Made by a program: the position numbers and the translations under genes. Of a stretch of DNA of 64,000 nt, positions 46,032-55,269 are shown piece after piece (within the stretch, counting starts at the first letter, position 1; each line of letters opens with the position of its first letter). Below the pieces are notes generated by a model that was not told the origin of the DNA, made no database searches, and saw only the letters and a list, made by a program, of their open reading frames with translations. Origin of the DNA: Planctomycetia bacterium (lineage in GTDB: Bacteria > Planctomycetota > Planctomycetia > Pirellulales > Thermoguttaceae); contig JAUNSJ010000002.1 of assembly GCA_030539295.1 (NCBI GenBank), positions 1 to 64,000 of the forward strand. Direction: 5' to 3'.

Positions 46032-46832
46032 ATGTTATTTAAAACCGACGAAATGACCGCACAACTCGAAACGTTGTTGTGCCCTACCGATTACCATCGC
46101 AACATATTCCGGGCTCGTCTGCCGCTGCGTTCTCCCTCAAAAGAAAGCAGTCGGAGGTGCTCTCAATATATTTTTTCCCCCGTTCATTATGAGCAGAATT
46201 ATGCCTATCCGCTTATCGTCTGGCTGCACGGCTCCGGAGCAGACGAAAACCAGCTCTTTCGCGTTATGCCGGAAATCAGCATGAGGAACTATGTCGCTGT
46301 TGCCCCGCGCGGTCTGACCCGTCGGGAATCGCAAACGTGCCGCACGCTGCGGTCCGTGCAAACTGCCGGTAAAACTCGTTCGTTTGCCTCGCTTTACGAT
46401 TGGCCGGATACGGAAGAAGCGATCCAGGAATCCTCCGAACGCGTCTTTGACGCTATTCAACGGGCCTCTACTCGTTATCACGTCAATCCGAGCCGCATCT
46501 TCCTCGCCGGGTTCGACGTTGGTGGCACGATGGCTCTGCAAATCGCCTCGCGGTTCCCTGCCTCCTTTGCCGGCGCCATATCGCTGTGCGGACCGTTCCC
46601 GGAAAAGCATTTGCCTTTACGCAATTGGGAATCTTTGCGACAGTTCCCTATTTTAATCATGTCCGGTACGCAAAGTCGGCTCTTTTCCGCCCAAAAAATG
46701 AACGAGCAACTGCGACTCTTCCATAGTGCCGGCATGCTCGTCTCCATTCGCCAATATAACGCGGCCCAGGAGTTGACGCACCAGATGCTCCGCGACGTCG
46801 ACCAGTGGATCATTGGAAAAATCGCCTCCTGA
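46032..46832 (+). CDS. Alpha/beta-hydrolase of esterase type with substituted nucleophile
   Basis: About 266 residues from the ATG at 46032, preceded by AAGGA at 46016-46020. An ATG at 45936 is also in frame but sits almost at the predicted transcription start. The fold matches the phospholipase/carboxylesterase group: oxyanion strand LIVWLHGSGADE, AVAPRG, nucleophile elbow IFLAGFDVGGTMAL, and C-terminal His at 250 (ELTHQML). The elbow normally reads GFSQGG. Here Ser is replaced by Asp162, and the usual acid motif GTxD reads GTQS. Activity as a standard serine esterase is therefore unlikely; a non-enzymatic or altered-chemistry role is possible. It is a single-gene unit ended by the terminator at 46879. 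Confidence 0.75.
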   Translation: MLFKTDEMTAQLETLLCPTDYHRNIFRARLPLRSPSKESSRRCSQYIFSPVHYEQNYAYPLIVWLHGSGADENQLFRVMPEISMRNYVAVAPRGLTRRESQTCRTLRSVQTAGKTRSFASLYDWPDTEEAIQESSERVFDAIQRASTRYHVNPSRIFLAGFDVGGTMALQIASRFPASFAGAISLCGPFPEKHLPLRNWESLRQFPILIMSGTQSRLFSAQKMNEQLRLFHSAGMLVSIRQYNAAQELTHQMLRDVDQWIIGKIAS

Positions 46833-47229
46833 CCCACTCCCGTGTCAACGCCCAACCCAAGGCAGGTTCTCTCAATTCCACAACCGGACAAGGTTGTGTT
46901 TTTAGAACCTGCCGCTTGGTTACAATTTGCCTCTTCGTCGCTGTTATGTGTGTTTTTCTGGCTTCTGTATCTTCGCTGTTTTTACTATAACTGCTCCATT
47001 CTGTCTTCAATCTGACAAATTTTCAAAAAATGTCAATTTGTCATCTTTTCTTCTTCAGGTATTTCTGCTATAATGCGATAATATAGGAAAGAAGATAGCT
47101 GTTTATGTGCTTTGCTACATGTACAGCTTACCTAAAAGTGAATTAATAAATATTTTTTGAGCCAGGATACTTGCGATCCTATTGGGCTCTTTAATACCTG
47201 TACCCGGTAACACAGGAAGTAAAGATAAT
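46833..47229. other. Intergenic region with nested hairpins
   Basis: About 400 bases. It holds the nested inverted repeats 46861-46913 and a TATAAT at 47069-47074 that could be the -10 element for the downstream gene; a -35 element at correct spacing is not clear. AGGAAG near 47215 serves the ATG at 47230. Confidence 0.45.
46861..46913 (+). terminator. Nested terminator / long outer stem
   Basis: An inner stem CACAACC (46879-46885) pairs with GGTTGTG (46892-46898) and is followed by TTTTT, a standard intrinsic terminator 47 bases after the hydrolase stop. It is enclosed by a perfect 10-base outer stem, GGCAGGTTCT (46861-46870) with AGAACCTGCC (46904-46913). The whole forms a symmetrical structure. 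Confidence 0.75.
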
Positions 47230-49704
47230 ATGGATAAGACAGTTGCGATAATACGGAATTCGGTGGGGATACGCGGGGCGGCTCTGTTTATGCTACTGCT
47301 GCTGGCGATTCTCTTGGTTGGGCCTGCTCGCGATGCCATGGGGCTGCCCGGCTGGTCGAATGCTCAATGGTGGACGCTGTTCGCTTTACTGACGGTTTCC
47401 GCTTCAGCGATCATTATCCGCTATTATCTGGTTGGCTTTATTGCGTTTTGGTCGGGCCTGTTTCTCTCTCTTGTATATCGACCTCGTGTGGTCGGACTCG
47501 ACAACATCCCCGCAAAGGGTGGGGTCTTACTTGTGACGAACCACGTAAGCTGTCTGGACTCATTATTGATTTATACCCGGTGTCGTCGGCCTGTTCGGTT
47601 TATTGCCCATGCCGATTTTGTTCCAGACGGTTTTCGCGACTACATCTCGGAACGGGCAGGTGCGATTCGTATAAAATCAGGGAATCGAGGTTCCGTCTTA
47701 CGCATGCTGAAAAAGGCACGCGCGGCTTTAAACAACGGCGAGGTTGTCTGCGTTTTTGCCGAGGGCTGCGTTTCGCGGACGGGACAGATAAAATCATTTG
47801 GCAACGGAATATTAACCTTGCTCAAAGGTTGCGGCGACATTCCCGTTGTTCCGGTCTATATTGGCGGCTTTTGGGGGAGCATGTTTTCCCGACAGCGGTG
47901 GAATGAGTCACGCTTTCCTTGGCTGCCCGGCCGTCTTGAGCGACGAGTCACGCTGGCCTTTGGTGAACCCATGCATTATCCGCGTGGCGGCTGGCAGATT
48001 CATCAGCGAATTCAGGAGCTTGGCGTTGACGTTATGAATCCGAGTCGTTTTCCGCACGATCGCCACCTGATGGGCCTGGCGCGACAGGCGATACGGAACT
48101 GGCGTCGCTTTGCCGGAAGTATGCGTGTTGCTGATTCTACTGGCATGCGTCTTACCGGCCGCGGGCTCCTGCTGCGTACCCTTATCGTGCGACGGCTCCT
48201 GAAACGAACGCTGGCCGCTGACGAAAAGTTTGTGGGTCTGCTCCTTCCGACCGCAGTCGGTGGCGTTTTAGGGAACGTGGGCGCTGTCTTCGATCGCCGC
48301 GTCCCGGTAAACCTGAACTATACATTTTCCAACGAAACGAACAACTACTGCCTGCACAAGGTCGGTATTAAACGTGTCCTGACCTCTCGCAAACTCCTGC
48401 AGAAGTTGCCCAATCTCAAGCTCGACGCCGAACTGATCATCCTGGAAGACATTCTCAAGGACATTACACGAACGGACAAACTCGTCGCACTGTTCCAGTC
48501 GCTCCTGCCGACCTGTGTCCTGGAACGATGGCTCGGCCTGACTAAAGTCAAGCCGGAAGACATCAATACAATCATTTTTACTTCCGGCTCAACCGGACTG
48601 CCCAAAGGCGTTGTCCTTACGGAAAACAACGTTGCGACCAATATCCAGATTTTTATGAAGCTCCTCAACTTTACCTCGCGCGACCGATTACTCTCGGTTC
48701 TGCCGCTGTTTCATTCTTTTGGCTATGTAACTGGGATCTGGGCCATTATGACCCGTGGCATCTCCTGCTTTTACCACTATTCTCCTCTCGACGCAAAACT
48801 CATCGGCGAAATTGCCCAGAAGGAAAAGGTCTCCATTATGACCTCAACGCCGACGTTCCTCCGAAACTATTTGCGACGCTGCCCTCAAGAGAATTTTCAG
48901 AATGTCGACTGCGTTATACCAGGTGCCGAAAAACTTCCTGTTGACCTGGCCGAAGCTTGGAAGGAGAAGTATGGCCAAACACTTTGTGAGGGCTTTGGCA
49001 TGACCGAACTTTCACCGGTCCTCGCAGCGAATATTCCCGTGACTCGTATTCCCGATAACAACGCCCCGTATTTTCGGCAAGGCTCCATAGGCCGGGCGTG
49101 CGCCGAGTTCGCCGTTCGCATTGTTCATCCGGATACCGGCGCTCTTCTGCCCCCCAATTCGGAAGGCATGCTCGAAGTTAAAGGCCCCTGTGTTATGCAA
49201 GGCTACTATAACGAACCTGAAAAGACGGCCGCTTCTTTCCGCAACGGCTGGTTCGTTACCGGCGATATGGCTCGTATTGACGACGATGGTTTTATCTTTA
49301 TTACCGGCCGGCGCACCCGTATGTCGAAAATTGGCGGCGAGATGGTCCCGCACGTCCTGATCGAGGAAAAAATCGCCGAAGTTGTTCGCGACTGGGAACG
49401 TTCGCACTCTACGGAAACCGCGGTCGAAAGCGACGACTCGCAAGACTCCGTTCAAATTGCCGTTACCGCCGTGCCTGACAGTATTAAAGGCGAAAAAATT
49501 GTCGTGCTTTATACACACTTGCCACTCCCGGCATCCGACCTCTGCAAGCTCTTACTGGCCAAAGGACTGCCACAAATTTGGGTACCCGCCATTCCGAACT
49601 TCCGTCAGGTTCCCTCAATCCCGCTCCTGAAAACTGGTAAGCTCGACTTGTGTGCCGTCAAGAACACCGCACTGGCTTTATACAAAATCGATCAACCTTC
49701 GTAA
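47230..49704 (+). CDS. Acyltransferase / acyl-ACP synthetase fusion (Aas-like)
   Basis: 824 residues. After one or two N-terminal membrane segments (about 15-70) comes a PlsC-type lysophospholipid acyltransferase with NHVSCLD (H-x4-D) and FAEGCVSRTG. The second half is an AMP-forming acyl-CoA/ACP ligase with the P-loop TSGSTGLPKG, GFGMTELSP and TGDMARIDDDGF. This is the domain order of E. coli Aas, which re-acylates 2-acyl-lysophosphatidylethanolamine with free fatty acids. No transporter (LplT) domain is fused. The ATG at 47230 follows AGGAAG. A TTG at 47182 extends the frame but lacks support. It likely acts in membrane phospholipid repair. Confidence 0.9.
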   Translation: MDKTVAIIRNSVGIRGAALFMLLLLAILLVGPARDAMGLPGWSNAQWWTLFALLTVSASAIIIRYYLVGFIAFWSGLFLSLVYRPRVVGLDNIPAKGGVLLVTNHVSCLDSLLIYTRCRRPVRFIAHADFVPDGFRDYISERAGAIRIKSGNRGSVLRMLKKARAALNNGEVVCVFAEGCVSRTGQIKSFGNGILTLLKGCGDIPVVPVYIGGFWGSMFSRQRWNESRFPWLPGRLERRVTLAFGEPMHYPRGGWQIHQRIQELGVDVMNPSRFPHDRHLMGLARQAIRNWRRFAGSMRVADSTGMRLTGRGLLLRTLIVRRLLKRTLAADEKFVGLLLPTAVGGVLGNVGAVFDRRVPVNLNYTFSNETNNYCLHKVGIKRVLTSRKLLQKLPNLKLDAELIILEDILKDITRTDKLVALFQSLLPTCVLERWLGLTKVKPEDINTIIFTSGSTGLPKGVVLTENNVATNIQIFMKLLNFTSRDRLLSVLPLFHSFGYVTGIWAIMTRGISCFYHYSPLDAKLIGEIAQKEKVSIMTSTPTFLRNYLRRCPQENFQNVDCVIPGAEKLPVDLAEAWKEKYGQTLCEGFGMTELSPVLAANIPVTRIPDNNAPYFRQGSIGRACAEFAVRIVHPDTGALLPPNSEGMLEVKGPCVMQGYYNEPEKTAASFRNGWFVTGDMARIDDDGFIFITGRRTRMSKIGGEMVPHVLIEEKIAEVVRDWERSHSTETAVESDDSQDSVQIAVTAVPDSIKGEKIVVLYTHLPLPASDLCKLLLAKGLPQIWVPAIPNFRQVPSIPLLKTGKLDLCAVKNTALALYKIDQPS

Positions 49705-49859
49705 CGGTGAACGCACGCGGTCGCGGGCCGCCTCCCTGTAAAAATTTGTTATCAGGGAAGGCGTTGAAAACTGGGCTGAAGCAGCGTTTCTTCCGTCTCA
49801 TCGCCATTTTTTACTGGCGTCCGACCAATGTCGTGTAAATCGGCTTGACAGTCACCACA

Positions 49860-50327
49860 TCACTTGTGGTAATCGCGGCAAATACTCGATCCAAGCAAGC
49901 CCGACCAAAAACCTAAAAAGGAGAAAAAAACAAGGAGAAACAGTGCCACTTCAATGACTTTATTCGACTTATATTCAAGTAAAGCAATAACAAATCCAGT
50001 AGCGATACCAATCGCTAAGAACAGAACAAAAATTTTTCTCTTATAGATTTCATGTTTTTTTATGATGGCAAATAGAATATAATAATTAATGAAACCAAAG
50101 ACGGGCAGCAAATTCAGGCACGTATCACCGTCAATGAAAAAAATACAAGAAACCAAAACCATTAAAAGTGAAAGAGGAGCATCAAAAACTGACATCATAT
50201 ATAAACATGACTCAATAGATTCCCCGTTTTCGTCACTCATGCAACAAGAATCAATAAAAACGTAGTGTGCAAGCAAAATAATAGTGGCCAACAAAAACAA
50301 AACAGCATGATTCTTAAAACATCTCAT
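49860..50327 (-). CDS. Hypothetical four-helix membrane protein
   Basis: 155 residues with four hydrophobic segments (about 8-25, 48-66, 72-92 and 100-150 as two). A Cys-containing loop DSCCMSDENGESIESC follows the first helix. GAGGAG lies eleven bases upstream of the ATG, a rather long spacing. The gene is A+T rich relative to its upstream neighbour and stands alone. I do not recognise a family. Confidence 0.55.
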   Translation of the reverse strand: MRCFKNHAVLFLLATIILLAHYVFIDSCCMSDENGESIESCLYMMSVFDAPLSLLMVLVSCIFFIDGDTCLNLLPVFGFINYYILFAIIKKHEIYKRKIFVLFLAIGIATGFVIALLEYKSNKVIEVALFLLVFFSFLGFWSGLLGSSICRDYHK

Positions 50328-51195
50328 AGCACAATATTCTCCTCAACTGACGTGCTGCGTGAAAACGCGAGGCTTTGTTATTGTTCCATTGTTGGCCTGT
50401 GCCCGTATTTTTCCGCCATGGGGAGCGGGGCATACTGTATGATTTCAATCGTGTTCCCTCCCGAAGGCCCGTCAGGAACGCCTCCGTAAGATTTTCATGC
50501 CTCTATTTTACCTTATCAAAAATCGCATGTCAATCATGTAATCGGCAACTTATGACAAATTTTGCGAAAATTTCAGCACAGCCGTTGGAAAAGCTGTGCT
50601 CGAACGGACGGGGTGCGTTCGTAGCGAAAATTCTGGAAACTACAGTTTTTTGGGCCATTTATTTCTCGCGGTCATTTTCATAAGCGTAACCAGTCGTCTA
50701 TACATCGCATTTTTATCCCTCTTGCTCCTGGTTTGCAGACGTTTGGTCGACGTCTTGTAATCGCATTTTGCCGGAATAGAGAAAAGAAACAAATTCAAAT
50801 AAATTGTCATTAAATATATTTGTATACGTATATGTCTGTAATGAACAAAAGGCCTCCTGTTTCCCTTAACCAACTTCCGCAAATTATATGAAAACGTTCA
50901 GTTCTGGATAGTTTCATAAGCGATGCCAAATCTGAATACTTTAAAGCAGTATCTTGGATTGGTAAGTATATGGAGATATGTTTTGTGGTATAAAATTCGC
51001 TTCAATTTCTCGTGTTTTTTTCATAAACAGGACCTGTTACCGCGGGGCAATCTTTCTTCCGTCTCAACTCCGTTGTTCTCAGGTGTTTGATTTTCAGTGT
51101 CTGAAACTCCATTAGTTATATCCAGGGATTTTTACAGTGCAGGTCGGCACCTGCCACATCGATTGGAAAGTTACAGAGTCTTGTCACGATATTCA
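50328..51195. other. A+T-rich intergenic region
   Basis: About 870 bases without a convincing gene. A hairpin AGCACAGC-N10-GCTGTGCT (50575-50600) is the clearest structure. An 80-codon minus-strand frame at 50640-50882 has no ribosome binding site or recognisable protein character and is left out. This may be decayed sequence. Confidence 0.4.
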
Positions 51196-51441
51196 CTAAA
51201 CACTTTCCACAATTTTTGCAATCGCATAACCAGAATAACATACGGCTATAAAATATAGGCATGCTACACATTTGTTGTAAAAAAGAAAATAAATGAACAA
51301 TCCCAAGGAAATTAAAAAAAGACAATCCATTAATTGAAGAACCCCGCTTTCGTAACGGTATGTTAGGTGTAATACAATTGTAGCTGCCAACCATAGTAAA
51401 CCAATGATAAAACTGACAATACTTAAACTGTAATTATTCAT
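51196..51441 (-). CDS. Small membrane protein
   Basis: 81 residues from the ATG at 51441, which follows GGAGAGTAAAGTT. The frame extends upstream to 51573, but this part looks non-coding. Three hydrophobic segments (about 6-25, 36-52 and 57-74) make up most of the protein, with Cys residues in the last two. It shares small size, Cys content and A+T richness with the protein at 49860-50327, but no clear sequence match. Function is unknown. Confidence 0.5.
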   Translation of the reverse strand: MNNYSLSIVSFIIGLLWLAATIVLHLTYRYESGVLQLMDCLFLISLGLFIYFLFYNKCVACLYFIAVCYSGYAIAKIVESV

Positions 51442-51738
51442 AACTTTACTCTCCACCAAGACGTATAAATTTAAGTGGCCCCGGTCTGTTGGACAAAAAA
51501 CGGATGTCATACACGAAAACGACACAGCGTGTCTTATTCGAATGTCATAAGTCCGGTGAACGTCGGAACACATTGTACTTCTCCTTACCCCGGGCTGTAC
51601 GGTTTTGCTCTTTCAGGGCGACGAGGAGGACGTAACCTGATGTGTGGGCAACCAGTTCAATTTGCTCAACTCGGGTCGTTCATCAATTATCGCAACCCGA
51701 TTTTGCCCGCGCCGCCTGGCTGCGATCCAAGAATTGAC

Positions 51739-52668
51739 TCAAAACCCGGGGGCCAAAGCAACAGCGTCGGGCAAGCGGTCGCCGAGCATGAGGAGCCAGC
51801 GGCGTCCGTCGGTCTGCGATAAGATGACCATATCACCCTGAATATCTTCAATCGTCGCGTCGAATGAGCCGATGGTCAAACGTTCGCCCCGTTTAAGGGT
51901 AAGCGATCGGTCTTCCGTTTCAATTTTCCAACGAGTAACAACCACCGTCTGGCCGGTCGTCGTGTCAGAGATTTCCGGGGTACCAGTAAGGAGCGTATAG
52001 GAAGCCGGGTCGAGGCCCGGGGCGACATAGCTGAACAGCGGTTCACTCGCAATCGGCTCATAGGCCGCGAAAGGGCCACTGGTCAGGCGTCGCAGCCAAT
52101 TCCCCGTCGACGGGAATTCCGTCATGGCAGGGTAGGGGGACCGCGGACTCAATTTCGCCAGCGAAAGCCCCTCAATGACCACGGTCGCACGTAGTAAATC
52201 GGAGTCTTCCTGGGGGACAAGATCGAGCGACGCGATTCGATGCAGCGGGGCCGCCCACGAAAATTCATAGAGAAAACGATACAGACTGACCATGGACGTC
52301 GAACCCTTAAGCTGAAAAGTCAAGACAGCCATGGCACTCGATTTCTTGTACTCACCCACGGTAACCGCCGGTTCCTTCATCCCGCAAAATTCCGCCATTT
52401 CCGTCAGCCACACCTGATACCGCGTCTGTCCGCTTGCCCTGTCCAATGGGAAGGAACGCGCCAAAAGAACGGTATTTTCCCGGTTCTCTCGACGTATCTT
52501 CTCAAGCGAGCTTGTATACGTCGCAAGTTCACCCCGCACCTTTTCCAACGCCGCTTCATTCCGCTCTCGCGGTATGCGATAGAATTGCTTCCAGGCAAGC
52601 GAACCGAAGTAATATAACGCGGTTCCCAGGAAGATAATGAGTATTAAAAAATTGCGTATCTTCTTCAT
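51739..52668 (-). CDS. PilO/GspM-like protein with PilP/GspC-like tail
   Basis: 309 residues from the ATG at 52668, which overlaps the preceding stop (ATGA). A short cytoplasmic start MKKIRNF leads into a transmembrane helix (about 6-22). A coiled-coil-like helix (about 33-65) and a ferredoxin-like PilO/GspM-type domain follow. The C-terminal ~60 residues (LKRGERLTIGSFDATIEDIQ, then a VILSQTDGRRWLLMLGD strand pair) resemble the small beta-domain of PilP or the GspC homology region. If right, this is a natural PilO-PilP fusion. It is the last gene of a four-gene operon, directly after the PilM-PilN fusion, and should be part of an inner-membrane alignment platform. Confidence 0.65.
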   Translation of the reverse strand: MKKIRNFLILIIFLGTALYYFGSLAWKQFYRIPRERNEAALEKVRGELATYTSSLEKIRRENRENTVLLARSFPLDRASGQTRYQVWLTEMAEFCGMKEPAVTVGEYKKSSAMAVLTFQLKGSTSMVSLYRFLYEFSWAAPLHRIASLDLVPQEDSDLLRATVVIEGLSLAKLSPRSPYPAMTEFPSTGNWLRRLTSGPFAAYEPIASEPLFSYVAPGLDPASYTLLTGTPEISDTTTGQTVVVTRWKIETEDRSLTLKRGERLTIGSFDATIEDIQGDMVILSQTDGRRWLLMLGDRLPDAVALAPGF

Positions 52669-54425
52669 TGTGCCGTCTCCTCCGGGGGCTGACCCGCGGG
52701 CGTCGTTCCCTGCGACCCGCCGACGGGTGTACTCACTTCCGGAACTGACTCGACCGGTTGCGACCCTGTCCCTGGTGCAGTTCCCGGTGCTGTGCCTGTT
52801 ACCGGGACCAGCCACTGTTCCGGATAGTTATTGGAAATTTTTTGGAGCTCGGCCGGGAGCTGTTTATAGAAATCGTTCCATGAGCGTGCGTGACAGAAAA
52901 CCTGAACGGAAAATTCGTGCGTAAAGCCGCCTTCGTTCGTCAGTACCTTGGGGCCGGCGGTTACAATGGTGTGTGACTTGTCCGACGTTAACGCAAAATA
53001 GAACTGCTGATAGACTGCCAGTGAGGTGACTTTCCCGCTTATAATAAACGCCGTGCGATTACGGACCGCGTTTGACCAGGCCAGACGCGTTATCGTCAGA
53101 TCAGGAGCTTTCGGTATGCGAAGGGTCAGATCGCGAAGCTCGTCGAGCAGGAGGACCCCTTGATTCCGGTCCCAGGCCTTCGCTCGCGACAGGACCTGCC
53201 AGGCCGGTGACACCTGACGGATTTGGCCAATAAGAGTCGCCTTTTCCTTTTCCAACGCCGCTAGCTCCTTCGCACGCCGTGAAAGTTCACGCTCGTTCAG
53301 CCACCAGAGCGAAGCCACTGTGAGGCCGGAAATCAACAGAAAGACCAAAATCATGAGCGGATAGTTCGGCGGCTTCGGCTTCTGTCGCGGGTGCAAAAGG
53401 TCAAGGACAGGCCGGGTTTTCTTACGCGAGGCCAGCAGCATACCGACCAGCGGTGCGTAACGCCCCACTTCATCCGGCACCTGACACTGACAGGATATTC
53501 CCGACATCTCGAACGGATTGTACATAACCACTTCCAATCCCATCGGGGCGAGCTTGGCCTCAAGTCGGGAAAAGAAGGGAACGTCGTCGTCCGAACCAAA
53601 GGCAATAAGACGATGAATTTCGGGCGCATTTTCCTCTTCGAACGACGTGGAGAGCGTTCGTCGGATCTCTGCCGCGAGTCGGTCAAGCATTTCCTCGCCC
53701 GATACTTTCGACAGACGTTTAAAGGCGCGAACATAGACTGGACCGTCCGGACCATAAACGAGCAAATTGACCTCGTCCGCGACTTCCTGCAGAATGAGTA
53801 CCGGCGCGGTACTGAAACTGTCCGCTTCCCGGGGCAGGGGAATCACGCCCGCCCGAAAAAACTCATAAAGGGCCAGCGGACGGAATTCAAGTCGTTTCGG
53901 ACGTCGCGACGCCGGCTGGAGTGACAGACGCGTTTCATCAAGTTGGATACGCGTCATGGAAACCGACATAACTCGCAGCGCCTTATCCTTTTCCGACAAG
54001 CCAAGTGGAAGAAAATCCAACGGTTGACCTTCGAGGTACGTCGTCGACTCACGCAAGACCTGATTCTGCACCAAGTCCGGTAATTCCCCTTCCGAAACGA
54101 CTGGTAGCGTAAGATAAAGGACTTCCACATCACTTCGCGCCAGAGCGAGAGCCAATTCCCCCTTGCCGACATGCTCTTGACGCAGGAGACTTTTGAGAAC
54201 CTGACCGACTTCCGGACCGTGTGGCTTTACGTCAGAAGGAGCAGAATCCAATTCCGACTCGTCCCGGCCCTCGTTCGACACGCCCTCTGCTGACACACCA
54301 CGGCCAACACTCTCGCCAAGATAGGCGCAGCCCGCCTTGACGATTGTGACGCTGTCTCCTGTAACGTTCCCGAGAAGGAAACGAATCTGCTCGCTGTCCC
54401 AATCGACGGCTAGAATGCGGGCCAT
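52665..54425 (-). CDS. PilM-PilN (GspL-like) fusion protein
   Basis: 586 residues. The first ~330 have the actin-like PilM/GspL cytoplasmic fold, beginning MARILAVDWDSEQIRFLLG and including VNLLVYGPDGPVYVRAFKR and EIRRTLSTSF. One transmembrane helix (about 353-372, LMILVFLLISGLTVASLWW) is followed by a coiled coil and a PilN-like periplasmic domain (to about 540). A Pro/Gly/Thr-rich tail ends the protein. PilM and PilN are separate in most type IV pilus systems and fused as GspL in type II secretion. GAGGTAACGTC precedes the ATG. It overlaps the PilO-like gene by four bases. The role is an inner-membrane scaffold for a pilus, pseudopilus or secretion motor. Confidence 0.78.
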   Translation of the reverse strand: MARILAVDWDSEQIRFLLGNVTGDSVTIVKAGCAYLGESVGRGVSAEGVSNEGRDESELDSAPSDVKPHGPEVGQVLKSLLRQEHVGKGELALALARSDVEVLYLTLPVVSEGELPDLVQNQVLRESTTYLEGQPLDFLPLGLSEKDKALRVMSVSMTRIQLDETRLSLQPASRRPKRLEFRPLALYEFFRAGVIPLPREADSFSTAPVLILQEVADEVNLLVYGPDGPVYVRAFKRLSKVSGEEMLDRLAAEIRRTLSTSFEEENAPEIHRLIAFGSDDDVPFFSRLEAKLAPMGLEVVMYNPFEMSGISCQCQVPDEVGRYAPLVGMLLASRKKTRPVLDLLHPRQKPKPPNYPLMILVFLLISGLTVASLWWLNERELSRRAKELAALEKEKATLIGQIRQVSPAWQVLSRAKAWDRNQGVLLLDELRDLTLRIPKAPDLTITRLAWSNAVRNRTAFIISGKVTSLAVYQQFYFALTSDKSHTIVTAGPKVLTNEGGFTHEFSVQVFCHARSWNDFYKQLPAELQKISNNYPEQWLVPVTGTAPGTAPGTGSQPVESVPEVSTPVGGSQGTTPAGQPPEETAQ

Positions 54426-54464
54426 GACGTTACCTCATGAAATGGTGGCAAGTAGTTCAAGACT

Positions 54465-55190
54465 TTATTGTTTACGAAAGGGGCCTGGCGGGGGCGGAGG
54501 CACGGTCACGCCTGACACTTGCGACGACTGCGAAACGCCTGTTGGCTGGGGGACTCCGCCCGGATGACCGCGACGCTTAAGCGGGCGAAACGTCACCTCG
54601 CATAACCCGGCAAGCCCCGACGACAACGCCGCAACCCGATTATTCAGCATCGCATACGCCAACAGGGCTGGTATGGCAACGAGAAGACCGTCGACCGTTG
54701 TCACCAATGCAAAATAAATCCCTTCGGCCAAATTACGACCCATTCCGTCTGACGCCGCAAGCTCTCCAAAGGCCATGACCATTCCAATTACCGTACCCAG
54801 CAGTCCCAGCATAGGCGCAATATTACCAATGACCGATAAATATTCCACCCGGCGATACAGCGAGGCCGTCTCTTCCGAAATGGAATCTTCCAGCCCCTTC
54901 TCAACGTCACTCCAACTCCCGTCCGCCTCTTTTAACCCGGCGAGGAAAATCTTTGCGGCCAGCGAGGAGTCATTCTGGCACAATTGATACGCCTGACGTG
55001 ACCGCCCTGCCTCAACGAGTCGTTGTACCTCCGCAATCAACTCCTCCGGAAACACCGTTCGACGCCGCAGCGTCCATAGTAATTGCACGACAATTGTACA
55101 GGCAACCAGAGACAGGATAAATATAATGACCCCTATGACTCCGCCTGCCGCAGCAAGTTCGATAAATTTCTCAAGCGAATTGTGTTCCAT
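54465..55190 (-). CDS. MotA/TolQ/ExbB-family proton channel protein
   Basis: 241 residues with three transmembrane segments (about 15-40, 122-145 and 165-190). The signature EYLSVIGNIAPMLGLLGTVIGMVMAF and the third helix GIYFALVTTVDGLLVAIPALLAYAM are characteristic of ExbB/TolQ. ExbB/TolQ pentamers pair with ExbD/TolR dimers to convert proton flow into mechanical work. No exbD is in this operon; the only one in the window is at 31114-31569. The C-terminal ~40 residues are Pro/Gly/Ser rich and unusual. It lies 39 bases upstream of the PilM-PilN fusion, linking a proton channel to a pilus-like platform. Confidence 0.88.
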   Translation of the reverse strand: MEHNSLEKFIELAAAGGVIGVIIFILSLVACTIVVQLLWTLRRRTVFPEELIAEVQRLVEAGRSRQAYQLCQNDSSLAAKIFLAGLKEADGSWSDVEKGLEDSISEETASLYRRVEYLSVIGNIAPMLGLLGTVIGMVMAFGELAASDGMGRNLAEGIYFALVTTVDGLLVAIPALLAYAMLNNRVAALSSGLAGLCEVTFRPLKRRGHPGGVPQPTGVSQSSQVSGVTVPPPPPGPFRKQ

Positions 55191-55269
55191 ATTCGGAGTT
55201 GTTCCTTGTATGCGGTATTCGACTTACAACGCCGCTCTACCGCTCTGCTCCTTCTGTTTGCACGCACGA

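Noticed and set aside
50640..50882. 80-codon minus-strand frame in the A+T-rich gap
   Set aside because: Basic, low-complexity translation without ribosome binding site or neighbours; probably chance.
51116..51394. 92-codon minus-strand frame overlapping the small membrane protein gene
   Set aside because: The overlapping frame starting at 51441 has a good ribosome binding site and three clean hydrophobic segments, so it is preferred.
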